Made by a program: the position numbers and the translations under genes. Below, piece by piece: positions 15,988 through 23,395 of a stretch of DNA of 64,000 nucleotides (its first letter is position 1; each line of letters opens with the position of its first letter). The DNA is taken from assembly GCF_001423105.1 (NCBI RefSeq), contig NZ_LMNV01000005.1:259019-323018 (forward strand). The letters are read 5' to 3'. This DNA is from Frondihabitans sp. Leaf304. GTDB taxonomy: Bacteria; Actinomycetota; Actinomycetes; Actinomycetales; Microbacteriaceae. The notes below the pieces were generated by a model. It made no database searches. It was not told where the DNA came from and saw nothing but the letters and a program-made list of their open reading frames with translations.

Positions 15988-16971
15988 ATGGAACAGCGCA
16001 CACTCGGACGAACCGGCCGCGACGTCAGCGTCGTCGGCCTCGGCACCTGGCAGCTCGGCGGCGACTGGGGCGACGTTCCCGAGAGCGATGCGTTCGCGGT
16101 GCTTGACGCGTCGAGCGAGGCGGGCGTGACCTTTTTCGACACAGCCGACGTCTATGGCGACGGCCGCAGCGAACAGACGATCGCCAAGTGGCGGCGCAGC
16201 AACGAAGACGCCCCGCTCACCATCGCCACCAAGATGGGGCGGCGTGAAGCGCAGGAGGCCGCGAACTACAACCGCACGAACTTCATCGCCTGGGTCGACC
16301 GGTCACGCCGCAACCTGGGCATGGACACCCTCGATCTCGTCCAGCTGCACTGCCCGCCGACCCCCGTCTTCTCGAGCGACGCCGTCTACGACGCCCTCGA
16401 CGAGCTGGTCGAGCGGCAGATGATCGCGGCCTACGGCGTCAGCGTCGAAGAGACTGCGCAGGCGCTCAAGGCGATCGAGAGGCCGCACCTCGCCACGGTG
16501 CAGATCATCCTGAACGCGTTCCGGCTCAAGCCGCTCGACGAGGTGCTGCCGGCGGCCGTCGAATCCGGCGTCGGCATCATCGCCCGAGTGCCTCTTGCCA
16601 GTGGTCTGCTGAGCGGCAAATACACCGCCGAGACGCAGTTCGCGCCGAACGACCACCGTTCGTTCAACCGTCACGGCGAGGCCTTCGACCAGGGCGAGAC
16701 CTTCTCCGGCGTCGACTTCGAGACCGGCGTCGAGGCCGCGCTCGCGTTCGCCGAATTCGTACCCGAGGGCGTCACGACCGCGCAGGCGGCTCTCAAGTGG
16801 ATCATCGAGCAGCCCGGAGTCACCACCGTCATTCCCGGGGCCCGCAACGTCGAGCAGGCGCGCTCCAACGCCGAAGCCGGTCAGGTCTTCGACCTCGGCG
16901 AAGAGTTCCACGATCGCGCCGAGCGGCTCTACGACCGGTACTTCCGGGCGGCCGTGCACCACCGCTGGTGA
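15988..16971 (+). CDS. Aldo/keto reductase
   Basis: A 327-residue NADPH-dependent TIM-barrel reductase. The catalytic tetrad can be read: Asp and Tyr in FFDTADVYGDGRSEQ (about 46-60), Lys in IATKMGRR and His in LVQLHCPPTP. The C-terminal TVIPGARNVEQARSNAEA is the NADP-phosphate binding loop. It resembles the YajO/general-stress subgroup; substrate unknown. The upstream in-frame ATG at 15958 is rejected because the -10-like box lies between the two. The stop overlaps the MFS gene start as GTGA, so the two genes form a coupled operon. Confidence 0.92.
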   Translation: MEQRTLGRTGRDVSVVGLGTWQLGGDWGDVPESDAFAVLDASSEAGVTFFDTADVYGDGRSEQTIAKWRRSNEDAPLTIATKMGRREAQEAANYNRTNFIAWVDRSRRNLGMDTLDLVQLHCPPTPVFSSDAVYDALDELVERQMIAAYGVSVEETAQALKAIERPHLATVQIILNAFRLKPLDEVLPAAVESGVGIIARVPLASGLLSGKYTAETQFAPNDHRSFNRHGEAFDQGETFSGVDFETGVEAALAFAEFVPEGVTTAQAALKWIIEQPGVTTVIPGARNVEQARSNAEAGQVFDLGEEFHDRAERLYDRYFRAAVHHRW

Positions 16972-18242
16972 GCGAGGCGCCCTCCAAGTCGGGTGGGGCG
17001 GGCGGTGGGCCGGATCCTTCGTCGGGTCTCACCGGCTACCGCGAACTGCTCGGGCCCGTCGACCGCCGCGCGCTGTTCGCCGCCGGGGTGGTCGCGCGTG
17101 TGCCCTTGGCGATCGTCGGCTACAGCGTGCTGTTCTTCGTGCAGGCGTATTCGGGTTCGTTCGCCGCAGCGGGGTTCGCGTCTGGGCTCGCGATAGCGGC
17201 GATGGCTGTCGTCAGCCCGCTCTTCGGGCGGATCGCCGACCGACGCGGTCAGCGCGGGGCGCTCATAGTGGCGGCGGTCGCTCACCCCGTGATGGTGGCG
17301 CTCCTCATCTGCCTCGGCGTCTGGCGCGCGCCCACCGCGCTCGTCTGCGTGGTCGTGGTGTGCGTCGGCGGGTCCATCGCGCCGGTCGGCGCCTTCATGC
17401 GGGCGCGCTGGTCGGGGCAGCTCGGCGCCACCCCGCTCCTGCAGGTCGCGTTCTCGCTCGAGGCCATCGCCGACGAGCTCGTCTGGGTCTTCGGCCCCGC
17501 TCTCGCCGCACTCGTCGCCGGCACCATCAGCCCGTCGGCCGGCCTCGTGCTGTCGGCCCTGTTCGGAACGGCCGGCGCAATCTGGCTGCTGCGCGGTGCC
17601 GACGTGGCCGTCATCCCGCCTCCTGCGAGTGGCCCTCGGCACACCTTCCGGCCCTGGCGTTCGCGCCGTCTCGTCGGCGTTCTGCTCGCCAATGCCGCCG
17701 TCGGCGTCATCTTCGGCGTCAACGACGTCACGGTCGTCTCGTGGACGACGAGCATCGGGGCACCCCAGATCGCCGGGCTGGTGCTCACCGCCTACTCGAT
17801 CGGCAGCGTCACCGGCGGCTTCTTGATGGGGCTCGTTCCGGGCAGGATCCCGGCCTACCGCCTCTTCGTCGTCTCGTCGCTCGCGCTCGGGGTCTTCTGG
17901 GGTGCGCTCTCGCTTGCACCAAACCCCTACTGGCTGTTTCCCATCGGCCTGTTCGCCGGTGCCACCATCACGCCGTTCACCATCTCGACCAATCGGGTGG
18001 TGCACGACGCGGTGTCTCCGACGGTCTTCACCGAGGCGCTGGCGTGGGTGTCGGCGTTCGTCGTCGGGGCCATGGCCTTCGGGTCGTTCATCGGCGGGGT
18101 GGTCGACGAAGCCGGGCCGCCCGACGCCGGTTTCGGGGTCGTTGCAGCCCTGTCGCCGCTACCGGTCGTGGTGGCGCTTGTTGCAGGTGTCCGGTGGCAC
18201 CGGCGGCGCCGGGTCGAGGGGCTGCCGGTAGGCGGATCCTGA
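16968..18242 (+). CDS. MFS transporter
   Basis: A 424-residue polytopic carrier with about 12 hydrophobic segments after a short Ser/Gly-rich N-terminus. The loop between helices 2 and 3 has the MFS signature in the form GRIADRRGQRGALI. The second half begins near RSRRLVGVLLANAAVGVIFG. The best guess is a drug- or metabolite-efflux permease; substrate not identifiable. It starts with GTG inside the stop of the aldo/keto reductase gene (GTGA overlap), hinting that the two share an expression unit and perhaps a pathway. Confidence 0.87.
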   Translation: MSEAPSKSGGAGGGPDPSSGLTGYRELLGPVDRRALFAAGVVARVPLAIVGYSVLFFVQAYSGSFAAAGFASGLAIAAMAVVSPLFGRIADRRGQRGALIVAAVAHPVMVALLICLGVWRAPTALVCVVVVCVGGSIAPVGAFMRARWSGQLGATPLLQVAFSLEAIADELVWVFGPALAALVAGTISPSAGLVLSALFGTAGAIWLLRGADVAVIPPPASGPRHTFRPWRSRRLVGVLLANAAVGVIFGVNDVTVVSWTTSIGAPQIAGLVLTAYSIGSVTGGFLMGLVPGRIPAYRLFVVSSLALGVFWGALSLAPNPYWLFPIGLFAGATITPFTISTNRVVHDAVSPTVFTEALAWVSAFVVGAMAFGSFIGGVVDEAGPPDAGFGVVAALSPLPVVVALVAGVRWHRRRRVEGLPVGGS

Positions 18243-18247
18243 GCTGT

Positions 18248-18302
18248 GAGACCTCACAATCGACCACCGAATCCGATATAAAGAGGTCGATTCTGAGGTC
18301 TC
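18248..18302. repeat. Inverted repeat after the MFS gene
   Basis: Arms 18248-18265 and 18285-18302 pair at 17 of 18 positions around a 19-base AT-rich loop. The outer edge GAGACCTCA is shared with the palindrome at 35009-35063. Candidate terminator without a T-run. Confidence 0.75.
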
Positions 18303-18395
18303 GCGAGCCGGATCGGGTGTGTGAGGCGGCAGCCGTGGCGTCGAGGGGCTCGGCCGGGTTGCGCGGGGCGCCCCTCTCCTGGGAGTGTTCCTCTG

Positions 18396-18926
18396 ATGAC
18401 CGATTCAGCGATGCAGCAGCCCATCCTCGTGATCATGGGGGTCTCCGGCTCCGGTAAGTCGACGGTCGCCGAGGCGCTGTCCACTGAGCTCGGCTGGGAC
18501 TTCGCCGAGGGCGACGCAATGCACCCGCAGTCGAACATCGACAAGATGGCGGCCGGCATTCCCCTCGACGACGACGATCGGTGGCCGTGGCTCGACAAGG
18601 TCGCGGCGTGGATCCGAGGGCACACCGAACACGGTCGCCCGGGCATCGTCACGTGCTCGGCGCTCAAGCACGCCTATCGCGACGTACTGAGGGGGCCCGA
18701 CGTCGTTTTCGTTCACCTGCGGGGCGAGGCCGAGCTGATTGGCGAGCGAATCTCGCACCGCACCGGCCACTTCATGCCGTCGACCCTGCTCGCCTCGCAG
18801 CTCGCAACCCTCGAACCCCTCGGCGACGACGAACAGCACATCGTCGTCGACGCGGGGCGCGAGCCAGCGGTCGAGGTGGCCGACATCATCCGCAAGCTCG
18901 GTCTTTCGCCCGTCGCGCAGGGGTAG
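18396..18926 (+). CDS. gntK: Gluconokinase
   Basis: A 176-residue carbohydrate kinase converting D-gluconate and ATP to 6-phosphogluconate, feeding the pentose-phosphate pathway. The P-loop GVSGSGKST is at about residues 15-23, followed by the family motif EGDAMHPQSNIDKMAAGIPL. VTCSALKHAYRDVLRG and HFMPSTLLASQLATLE are the conserved substrate and lid regions. Full length for the family. Start 18396 is preceded by GGGAG at 18381-18385; a second Met lies at residue 6. No transporter or gluconate operon partner is adjacent, though an MFS gene lies upstream. Confidence 0.94.
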   Translation: MTDSAMQQPILVIMGVSGSGKSTVAEALSTELGWDFAEGDAMHPQSNIDKMAAGIPLDDDDRWPWLDKVAAWIRGHTEHGRPGIVTCSALKHAYRDVLRGPDVVFVHLRGEAELIGERISHRTGHFMPSTLLASQLATLEPLGDDEQHIVVDAGREPAVEVADIIRKLGLSPVAQG

Positions 18927-18962
18927 TCCCCCACGCCTTCGATCCCTTCAGGTGCGGGGGAG

Positions 18963-18968
18963 TTATCT
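18963..18968 (+). promoter_or_regulatory. -10 box TTATCT of a leaderless promoter
   Basis: TTATCT ends 6 bases before the ATG at 18975. Confidence 0.5.
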
Positions 18969-18974
18969 GTCTGC

Positions 18975-19895
18975 ATGGCACAGAAATGGATCGTCTCGAC
19001 CTTCGGCTCTCTCGACGGTCTCGAGCTCATCGTCGTCGACCCGCCCGCACCGAAAGCGGACGAGGTCACCATCCAGGTCAAGGCCGTGGGTATGAACCCC
19101 GTCGACGTGAAGACCGTCCTGACCGCCGAGGATCCCGGTTCGCTCATGACGCCCCTCGGCTTCGAAGTCGCGGGAATCATCACCGCCGCCGGGGCCGACG
19201 CCCCGTTCGCACCGGGTGACGAGGTCATCGCGTTTCGGGTGACCGGCGGGTATGCCACCGAGCTCACGGTGCCCGCAAAAGACGTCTTCGCCAAGCCCGA
19301 GTCGCTCGGCTGGCCGGAGGCCGCGAACCTGCTGCTCGCCGGGGCGACCGCCGCCGAGATGCTGCACGTCACCGGTGCGAAGGCGGGCGAGACGATCCTC
19401 GTGCACGGGGCGTCGGGAGCTGTCGGCGTGAGCGTGCTGCAGCAGGCGGCACTCTGGGGCATCCGTTGCATCGGCACAGCGTCCGAGCGCACTTTCGGCG
19501 TCGTCGAAGAGTTCGACGCGACCGGCGTCGTCTATGGCGACGGGCTCGAGGAGCGCGTTCGGTCGCTCGCCCCCGACGGCATCGCCGCCGCACTCGACTG
19601 CGTCGGCACCGACGAGGCGATCGACGTATCGCTCGCACTGGTCGAGGATCGCGGGCGCATCGTCAGCATCGCGGCGTTCGGGCGGGCAGAGCGCGACGGC
19701 TACCGCGTCATCGGCGGAGCGATGCCCGAGAGTGCGCGGTATCGCGACGAGATCCGGTCGTCGCTGGTGGCGCTCGCCGGCAAGGGCGACCTCGTGGTGC
19801 CGGTCGCGAAGACGTTCCCGTTCGCCGAGGCGCCGGCCGCGTTGGAGCTGCTCGCGACGGGCCACCCGGGCGGCAAGCTCGCGCTCGTCCCCTAG
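18975..19895 (+). CDS. NADP-dependent quinone oxidoreductase-like alcohol dehydrogenase (MDR family)
   Basis: A 306-residue medium-chain dehydrogenase/reductase of the quinone oxidoreductase branch. VGMNPVDVKTVL is the GroES-like domain landmark. The cofactor-binding Rossmann motif is seen in ILVHGASGAVGVSVLQQAAL (about 138-157). The structural and catalytic zinc Cys clusters of true alcohol dehydrogenases are absent, so reduction of quinones or enones with NADPH is likely. Start fixed by the upstream -10-like box. Single gene. Confidence 0.9.
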   Translation: MAQKWIVSTFGSLDGLELIVVDPPAPKADEVTIQVKAVGMNPVDVKTVLTAEDPGSLMTPLGFEVAGIITAAGADAPFAPGDEVIAFRVTGGYATELTVPAKDVFAKPESLGWPEAANLLLAGATAAEMLHVTGAKAGETILVHGASGAVGVSVLQQAALWGIRCIGTASERTFGVVEEFDATGVVYGDGLEERVRSLAPDGIAAALDCVGTDEAIDVSLALVEDRGRIVSIAAFGRAERDGYRVIGGAMPESARYRDEIRSSLVALAGKGDLVVPVAKTFPFAEAPAALELLATGHPGGKLALVP

Positions 19896-19919
19896 GGCGT
19901 CTGCCGAGATGCGTGGGCC

Positions 19920-19990
19920 TGACCGTGATACGTCGTGCGGACAGGCAGACGTGCCGCGGCGCGTTGGCGTGACCGCGATACGTCGTGCGG
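19920..19990 (+). repeat. Direct repeat pair, 21 bp, spaced 50 bp
   Basis: The 21-base words at 19920-19940 and 19970-19990 differ at one position (core GATACGTCGTGCGG). They lie between convergent genes, and unlike the other intergenic structures here they are direct, not inverted. Function unknown. Confidence 0.75.
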
Positions 19991-20010
19991 CGGGCCGGGC
20001 AACGCCCCGG

Positions 20011-20664
20011 TCAGGCGGGGTGCACCTCGGCGAGGAACGCGTTCACGTCGCCGAGCTCCTCCTGCGAAATGCCGTGCGTGAGGCCCGGGTACACCGAGAG
20101 CGTCGCACCCGGCACGTTCGTCTGGAGCCACTGCTCAGTGCGCTCCACGGCATCGGCCGGGATGATCGGGTCGGCATCGCCCCGACCGTAGAAGACCCGA
20201 GGATCCGAGGCGGCCACCGCTGCATCGACCGCCGTATCGGCGCCGGGCACAACGAACCCCGCAAGCACCACCGCGAAGTCGAAGAAGCCGGGGCGGCGGC
20301 GGAGAAGCTGCAGCGAGAGCGAGCCGCCCTGCGAGAAGCCGAGGAGACCGACCGTCGGATGCGCGTCGGCCAGCGAGTCGACGTAGGCCAGCACGGCGTC
20401 GGCAGCGGCATCGACCGGTGCCGGGTCGGGTGCGCCCGGCAGCGACAGCGGGTACCACGACCAGGCGCCGCCGGCCGGGCCCTGGGGCCACGGGAGCGGC
20501 GCGCGCAGGGAGGCGTAGACGAATTCGGGCGAAAGGTGCGGTGCGAGGCCGATCAGGTCGCCCTCATGTGAGCCGACTCCGTGCAGGAGCAGCACGAGCG
20601 GCTTGCCGCGGCGCTCCTCTTCAGGGAGGGACCACTGGACGGCGGAGGGATCGATCGAGACCAT
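20011..20664 (-). CDS. Alpha/beta hydrolase of the phospholipase/carboxylesterase family
   Basis: A 217-residue serine hydrolase. The oxyanion loop is VLLLHGVGSHEGDLIGLAP, the nucleophile elbow GFSQGG, the acid Asp in GRGDADPIIP and the His in GLTHGISQEE. Order and spacing match the small carboxylesterase/thioesterase family (YpfH/EstB-like). Substrate unknown. The ATG at 20664 follows a TACGCT -10-like box by six bases on the minus strand, so the message looks leaderless. Divergent from the DUF5684 gene. Confidence 0.88.
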   Translation of the reverse strand: MVSIDPSAVQWSLPEEERRGKPLVLLLHGVGSHEGDLIGLAPHLSPEFVYASLRAPLPWPQGPAGGAWSWYPLSLPGAPDPAPVDAAADAVLAYVDSLADAHPTVGLLGFSQGGSLSLQLLRRRPGFFDFAVVLAGFVVPGADTAVDAAVAASDPRVFYGRGDADPIIPADAVERTEQWLQTNVPGATLSVYPGLTHGISQEELGDVNAFLAEVHPA

Positions 20665-20670
20665 TGCTCC

Positions 20671-20676
20671 AGCGTA
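20671..20676 (-). promoter_or_regulatory. -10 box TACGCT of a leaderless promoter
   Basis: Read on the minus strand, TACGCT ends 6 bases before the start codon at 20664. Confidence 0.5.
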
Positions 20677-20688
20677 GTGACGCCCCGC

Positions 20689-20694
20689 TACCCT
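20689..20694 (+). promoter_or_regulatory. -10 box TACCCT for the DUF5684 gene
   Basis: TACCCT lies 39 bases before the ATG at 20734; the short leader carries the ribosome-binding site AAGGGGAA. It is back to back with the minus-strand box at 20671-20676. Confidence 0.4.
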
Positions 20695-20733
20695 GGTGCG
20701 ACTCGATCACACCGCACCACCCAAGGGGAACCC

Positions 20734-21144
20734 ATGAACTCGACGCTCGCCCTCCTGCTCGCCACGACGGATCCTTCGGTCTCTTATTCGCCGACAACCA
20801 ACGCGGCGGCCTCGCCCGGCGGCCTGCTCTTCACGGTTCTGACGATCATCGGGCTCTGGGTGACCTTCAAGAAGGCGGGCCTGCACGGTTGGGCCGCGAT
20901 CATCCCGTTCTACAACGCCTACACACTGGTGAAGCTGTCGGGGCGCAACGGCTGGCTCTTTCTACTGTTCATCATTCCCCTCGTGAACATCGTCTTCGCC
21001 ATCATCGTCGCGCTCGGTGTCGGACGGGTCTTCGGCAAGGGAGGCGTCTTCAGCTTCTTCCTGCTGTTCCTGCTCCCGTTCATCGGCTATCTGATCCTCG
21101 GCTTCGGCAGCGCGCAGCCGAACCGCAACACGAAGGGGTACTAG
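20734..21144 (+). CDS. DUF5684-type small membrane protein
   Basis: A 136-residue membrane protein. A luminal N-terminal stretch rich in Ser/Thr precedes hydrophobic segments around residues 30-43 and 65-125. The sequence FKKAGLHGWAAIIPFYNAY followed by VKLSGRNGW is typical of the DUF5684 family (signal-peptidase-associated membrane proteins of unknown role). Start 20734 has the strong site AAGGGGAA seven bases upstream. No operon partner is evident. Confidence 0.8.
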   Translation: MNSTLALLLATTDPSVSYSPTTNAAASPGGLLFTVLTIIGLWVTFKKAGLHGWAAIIPFYNAYTLVKLSGRNGWLFLLFIIPLVNIVFAIIVALGVGRVFGKGGVFSFFLLFLLPFIGYLILGFGSAQPNRNTKGY

Positions 21145-21168
21145 CCCCGAATAGCCAGGCCCGACCGG

Positions 21169-21175
21169 TAAGAAT
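21169..21175 (+). promoter_or_regulatory. -10 box TAAGAAT of a leaderless promoter
   Basis: TAAGAAT ends 5 bases before the ATG at 21181. Confidence 0.5.
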
Positions 21176-21180
21176 GGCGC

Positions 21181-21723
21181 ATGGCTTCCGTTCAGACTCC
21201 CGACCCCAACTCCGGCTGGCTCTCCGAGGAGGAGCTGTTCCAGATCCGGCAGCGCCTCCCGATCCTGTACGTCGAGGCGGTACCCGTTCGCATCGACGGG
21301 CAGGGGGTCGTCACCGAGGTGGGCGTGCTGCTGCGTGCCGACAGCGAGGGCACGATGACGCGGATGCTCGTCTCCGGGCGCGTCATGTACGGCGAGTCGC
21401 TCCGCACCGCACTGTTCCGCCACCTCGAGAAAGACCTCGGGCCGATGGCCTTTCCGCAGCTCCCGCCGTCGCCGGTGCCGTTCTCCGTCGCCGAGTACTT
21501 CCCGTTCCCGGGGGCCTCGGTCTACACGGATGAGCGCCAGCACGCCGTGTCGCTCGCCTACGTCGTGCCCGTCACCGGCACCTGCGAACCGCGCCAGGAC
21601 GCCCTCGAGATCACCTGGATGAGCCCCCAGACCGCCGCGAGTGCCGAGGTCGCGGCCGAGATGGAGGGTGGACGCGGTGCTCTGCTGCGGACTGCGCTCG
21701 CGTCGGTCGGTGCGCTGACGTAG
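21181..21723 (+). CDS. DUF4916 NUDIX-like protein
   Basis: A 180-residue protein of the actinobacterial DUF4916 family, related to NUDIX hydrolases. WLSEEELFQIRQRLPILYVE at the N-terminus and VLLRADSEGTMTRMLVSGRV are family landmarks. The NUDIX box is degenerate: LRTALFRHLEKDLGP stands where REUxEExGU would be expected, so pyrophosphatase activity is doubtful. Leaderless start as judged from the -10-like box. Confidence 0.78.
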   Translation: MASVQTPDPNSGWLSEEELFQIRQRLPILYVEAVPVRIDGQGVVTEVGVLLRADSEGTMTRMLVSGRVMYGESLRTALFRHLEKDLGPMAFPQLPPSPVPFSVAEYFPFPGASVYTDERQHAVSLAYVVPVTGTCEPRQDALEITWMSPQTAASAEVAAEMEGGRGALLRTALASVGALT

Positions 21724-21764
21724 CTCGCACTTCTGCGGCGTGTGCCCGCTCGGGCCGGGTCTCT

Positions 21765-21836
21765 GAGTCGGCGGGTGTTTTCGAGAGTGGGCGGGTGCTG
21801 GAGCACCCGCCCACTCCGCGTAACACCCGCCGACTC
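21765..21836. repeat. 72-bp nested double palindrome, copy 2
   Basis: Outer arms 21765-21779 and 21822-21836 pair perfectly over 15 bases. Inner arms 21785-21800 and 21801-21816 pair at 15 of 16 with no loop. Same length and architecture as 15171-15242. Confidence 0.85.
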
Positions 21837-21915
21837 ACGGGCGGCACCCGCCCACCCGCGCCAGCACAGCGCGGCCGCCCGTACCCCGAGCCGGTTCGGT
21901 GTCGGCGGCTCGGCG

Positions 21916-21921
21916 TACTGT
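21916..21921 (+). promoter_or_regulatory. -10 box TACTGT of a leaderless promoter
   Basis: TACTGT ends 7 bases before the GTG at 21929. Confidence 0.5.
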
Positions 21922-21928
21922 CCAAGGT

Positions 21929-23395
21929 GTGCCCCACGACGACCGCCCCACACTCTTCTGCCTCCACGCGCTCGGCTCCAGCGCTCGTGAATTCGACGCT
22001 CTGCGAGAGCTGCTCGCCGACGACTTCGACGTCGTCGGCATCGACCTGCCCGGCTTCGGCGAGGCGTCGGCCGCCACCGGCACGAGTGTCGACGAGATGG
22101 TCGGCCACGTCGTCCGTAAGATCCGGCGCCACGGCTCCACGCGTTTTGTGCTCGTCGGGCACAGCATGGGCGGCAAGATCGCGAGCCTCGTCGCCGCGCG
22201 CACTCTCGACGGCAGCTCGGGGCTCTTCGGCCTCGCCGGTGTCGTGCTCCTCGCGGGCTCACCGCCCTCGCCCGAGCCGATGGGCGACGACGCCCGAGCG
22301 CAGATGCTCTCGTGGGCCCGGGCGGGCATCTCGGGCGACGGCCACCTCGCGACCGCCGACGCGCGCACGTTCATCGACGACAATGTCGGCGCACCGCTGA
22401 GCCCCGAAAACGACGACCGCGCCCTCAGCGATGTGCTGCGCTCGGCGGCGGAGGCGTGGCTGGCCTGGTTCGAACGCGGCAGTCTGGAAGACCGAGCGGC
22501 GGAGGTCGGGATCCTCGATGTTCCTGCCCTGATCGTCGCCGGCGGGTCTGACGGGCCCCTCGGCGAGGCCGGCCAGCGCGAGCACAACCTGCCGATGTAC
22601 CCGCGGGCAACGCTTGAGGTGCTAGCCGGTGCGGGCCACCTGCTGCCGCTCGAACGACCCGACGAGCTGGCCGACCTGATCCGCGTGTTCTGGCGCGAAC
22701 GCGTGGGCTCGGGGCCGTTCGTCTCACCGGGATTCGGCCGCGTCATCGGGTCGGGCCGCACGAGCTCGCAGACGCGCGCGATCCTGGCCGGACGGGCCCT
22801 GCCCGACGACCCCGACTACACCCCGCAGGTGCTCGACGCCGCGCAGTTCGCGACGCTGCGCCTGGTCGCCGAGCGGGTGGTGCCACAGGGCCCCGCCCCC
22901 TTTGACATCGCCGGTCGCGTCGATGCCGCGCTCGCTCGAGGCGTGAGCGACGGGTGGCGCAATGCCGCCCTGCCGCCCGACCAGGAGGCCTACCGGCTAG
23001 GGCTCGACGCACTCGACGATTTCGCGACCCTCGACGACGAGGCAAAAGACTCAAGGATCCAGGCCATCGTCGATCAGCAGTACGCCCCTCGGGCCGGCAC
23101 CCTCACCGCCGAGCAGATGACGCTCTGGTTCGAAGACTGCCGCGTCGACCTCACCCGCACCTGGCTGGCCCACCCGGCCACGATGGAGCGCATCGGTTTC
23201 GACGGATTCGCCAACGGAGGCGACGTGATTCGCATCCAGGGATTCACCGAGCTGGGCGCCGATCGCCGCGAAGCCTGGGAGCCGGCGATGCCAGGCCCTT
23301 CCGCTCGCGACACCGGAGCCAGCACCACCGAAACCACCGACACCGGCATCACCGACACCGGCATCACCGACACCGAGAAGGAGACCGTTCGATGA
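21929..23395 (+). CDS. Fusion: alpha/beta hydrolase plus gluconate 2-dehydrogenase subunit 3-like domain
   Basis: A 488-residue two-domain protein. Residues about 1-255 are an alpha/beta hydrolase: oxyanion loop FCLHALGSSAREF, nucleophile in LVGHSMGGK (Ser about 79) and His in GAGHLLPLERP (about 236). Residues about 285-440 match the gluconate 2-dehydrogenase subunit 3 family (AAQFATLRLVAERVVPQ, then WFEDCRVDLTRTWLAHP and the closing GFDGFANGGD), which normally is a separate small partner of a GMC flavoprotein. The C-terminus is a Thr/Asp repeat (ITDTGITDT). The stop overlaps the GMC gene start (ATGA), so the fused partner and its enzyme are co-translated. No Tat signal is seen on this protein. 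Confidence 0.85.
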   Translation: MPHDDRPTLFCLHALGSSAREFDALRELLADDFDVVGIDLPGFGEASAATGTSVDEMVGHVVRKIRRHGSTRFVLVGHSMGGKIASLVAARTLDGSSGLFGLAGVVLLAGSPPSPEPMGDDARAQMLSWARAGISGDGHLATADARTFIDDNVGAPLSPENDDRALSDVLRSAAEAWLAWFERGSLEDRAAEVGILDVPALIVAGGSDGPLGEAGQREHNLPMYPRATLEVLAGAGHLLPLERPDELADLIRVFWRERVGSGPFVSPGFGRVIGSGRTSSQTRAILAGRALPDDPDYTPQVLDAAQFATLRLVAERVVPQGPAPFDIAGRVDAALARGVSDGWRNAALPPDQEAYRLGLDALDDFATLDDEAKDSRIQAIVDQQYAPRAGTLTAEQMTLWFEDCRVDLTRTWLAHPATMERIGFDGFANGGDVIRIQGFTELGADRREAWEPAMPGPSARDTGASTTETTDTGITDTGITDTEKETVR

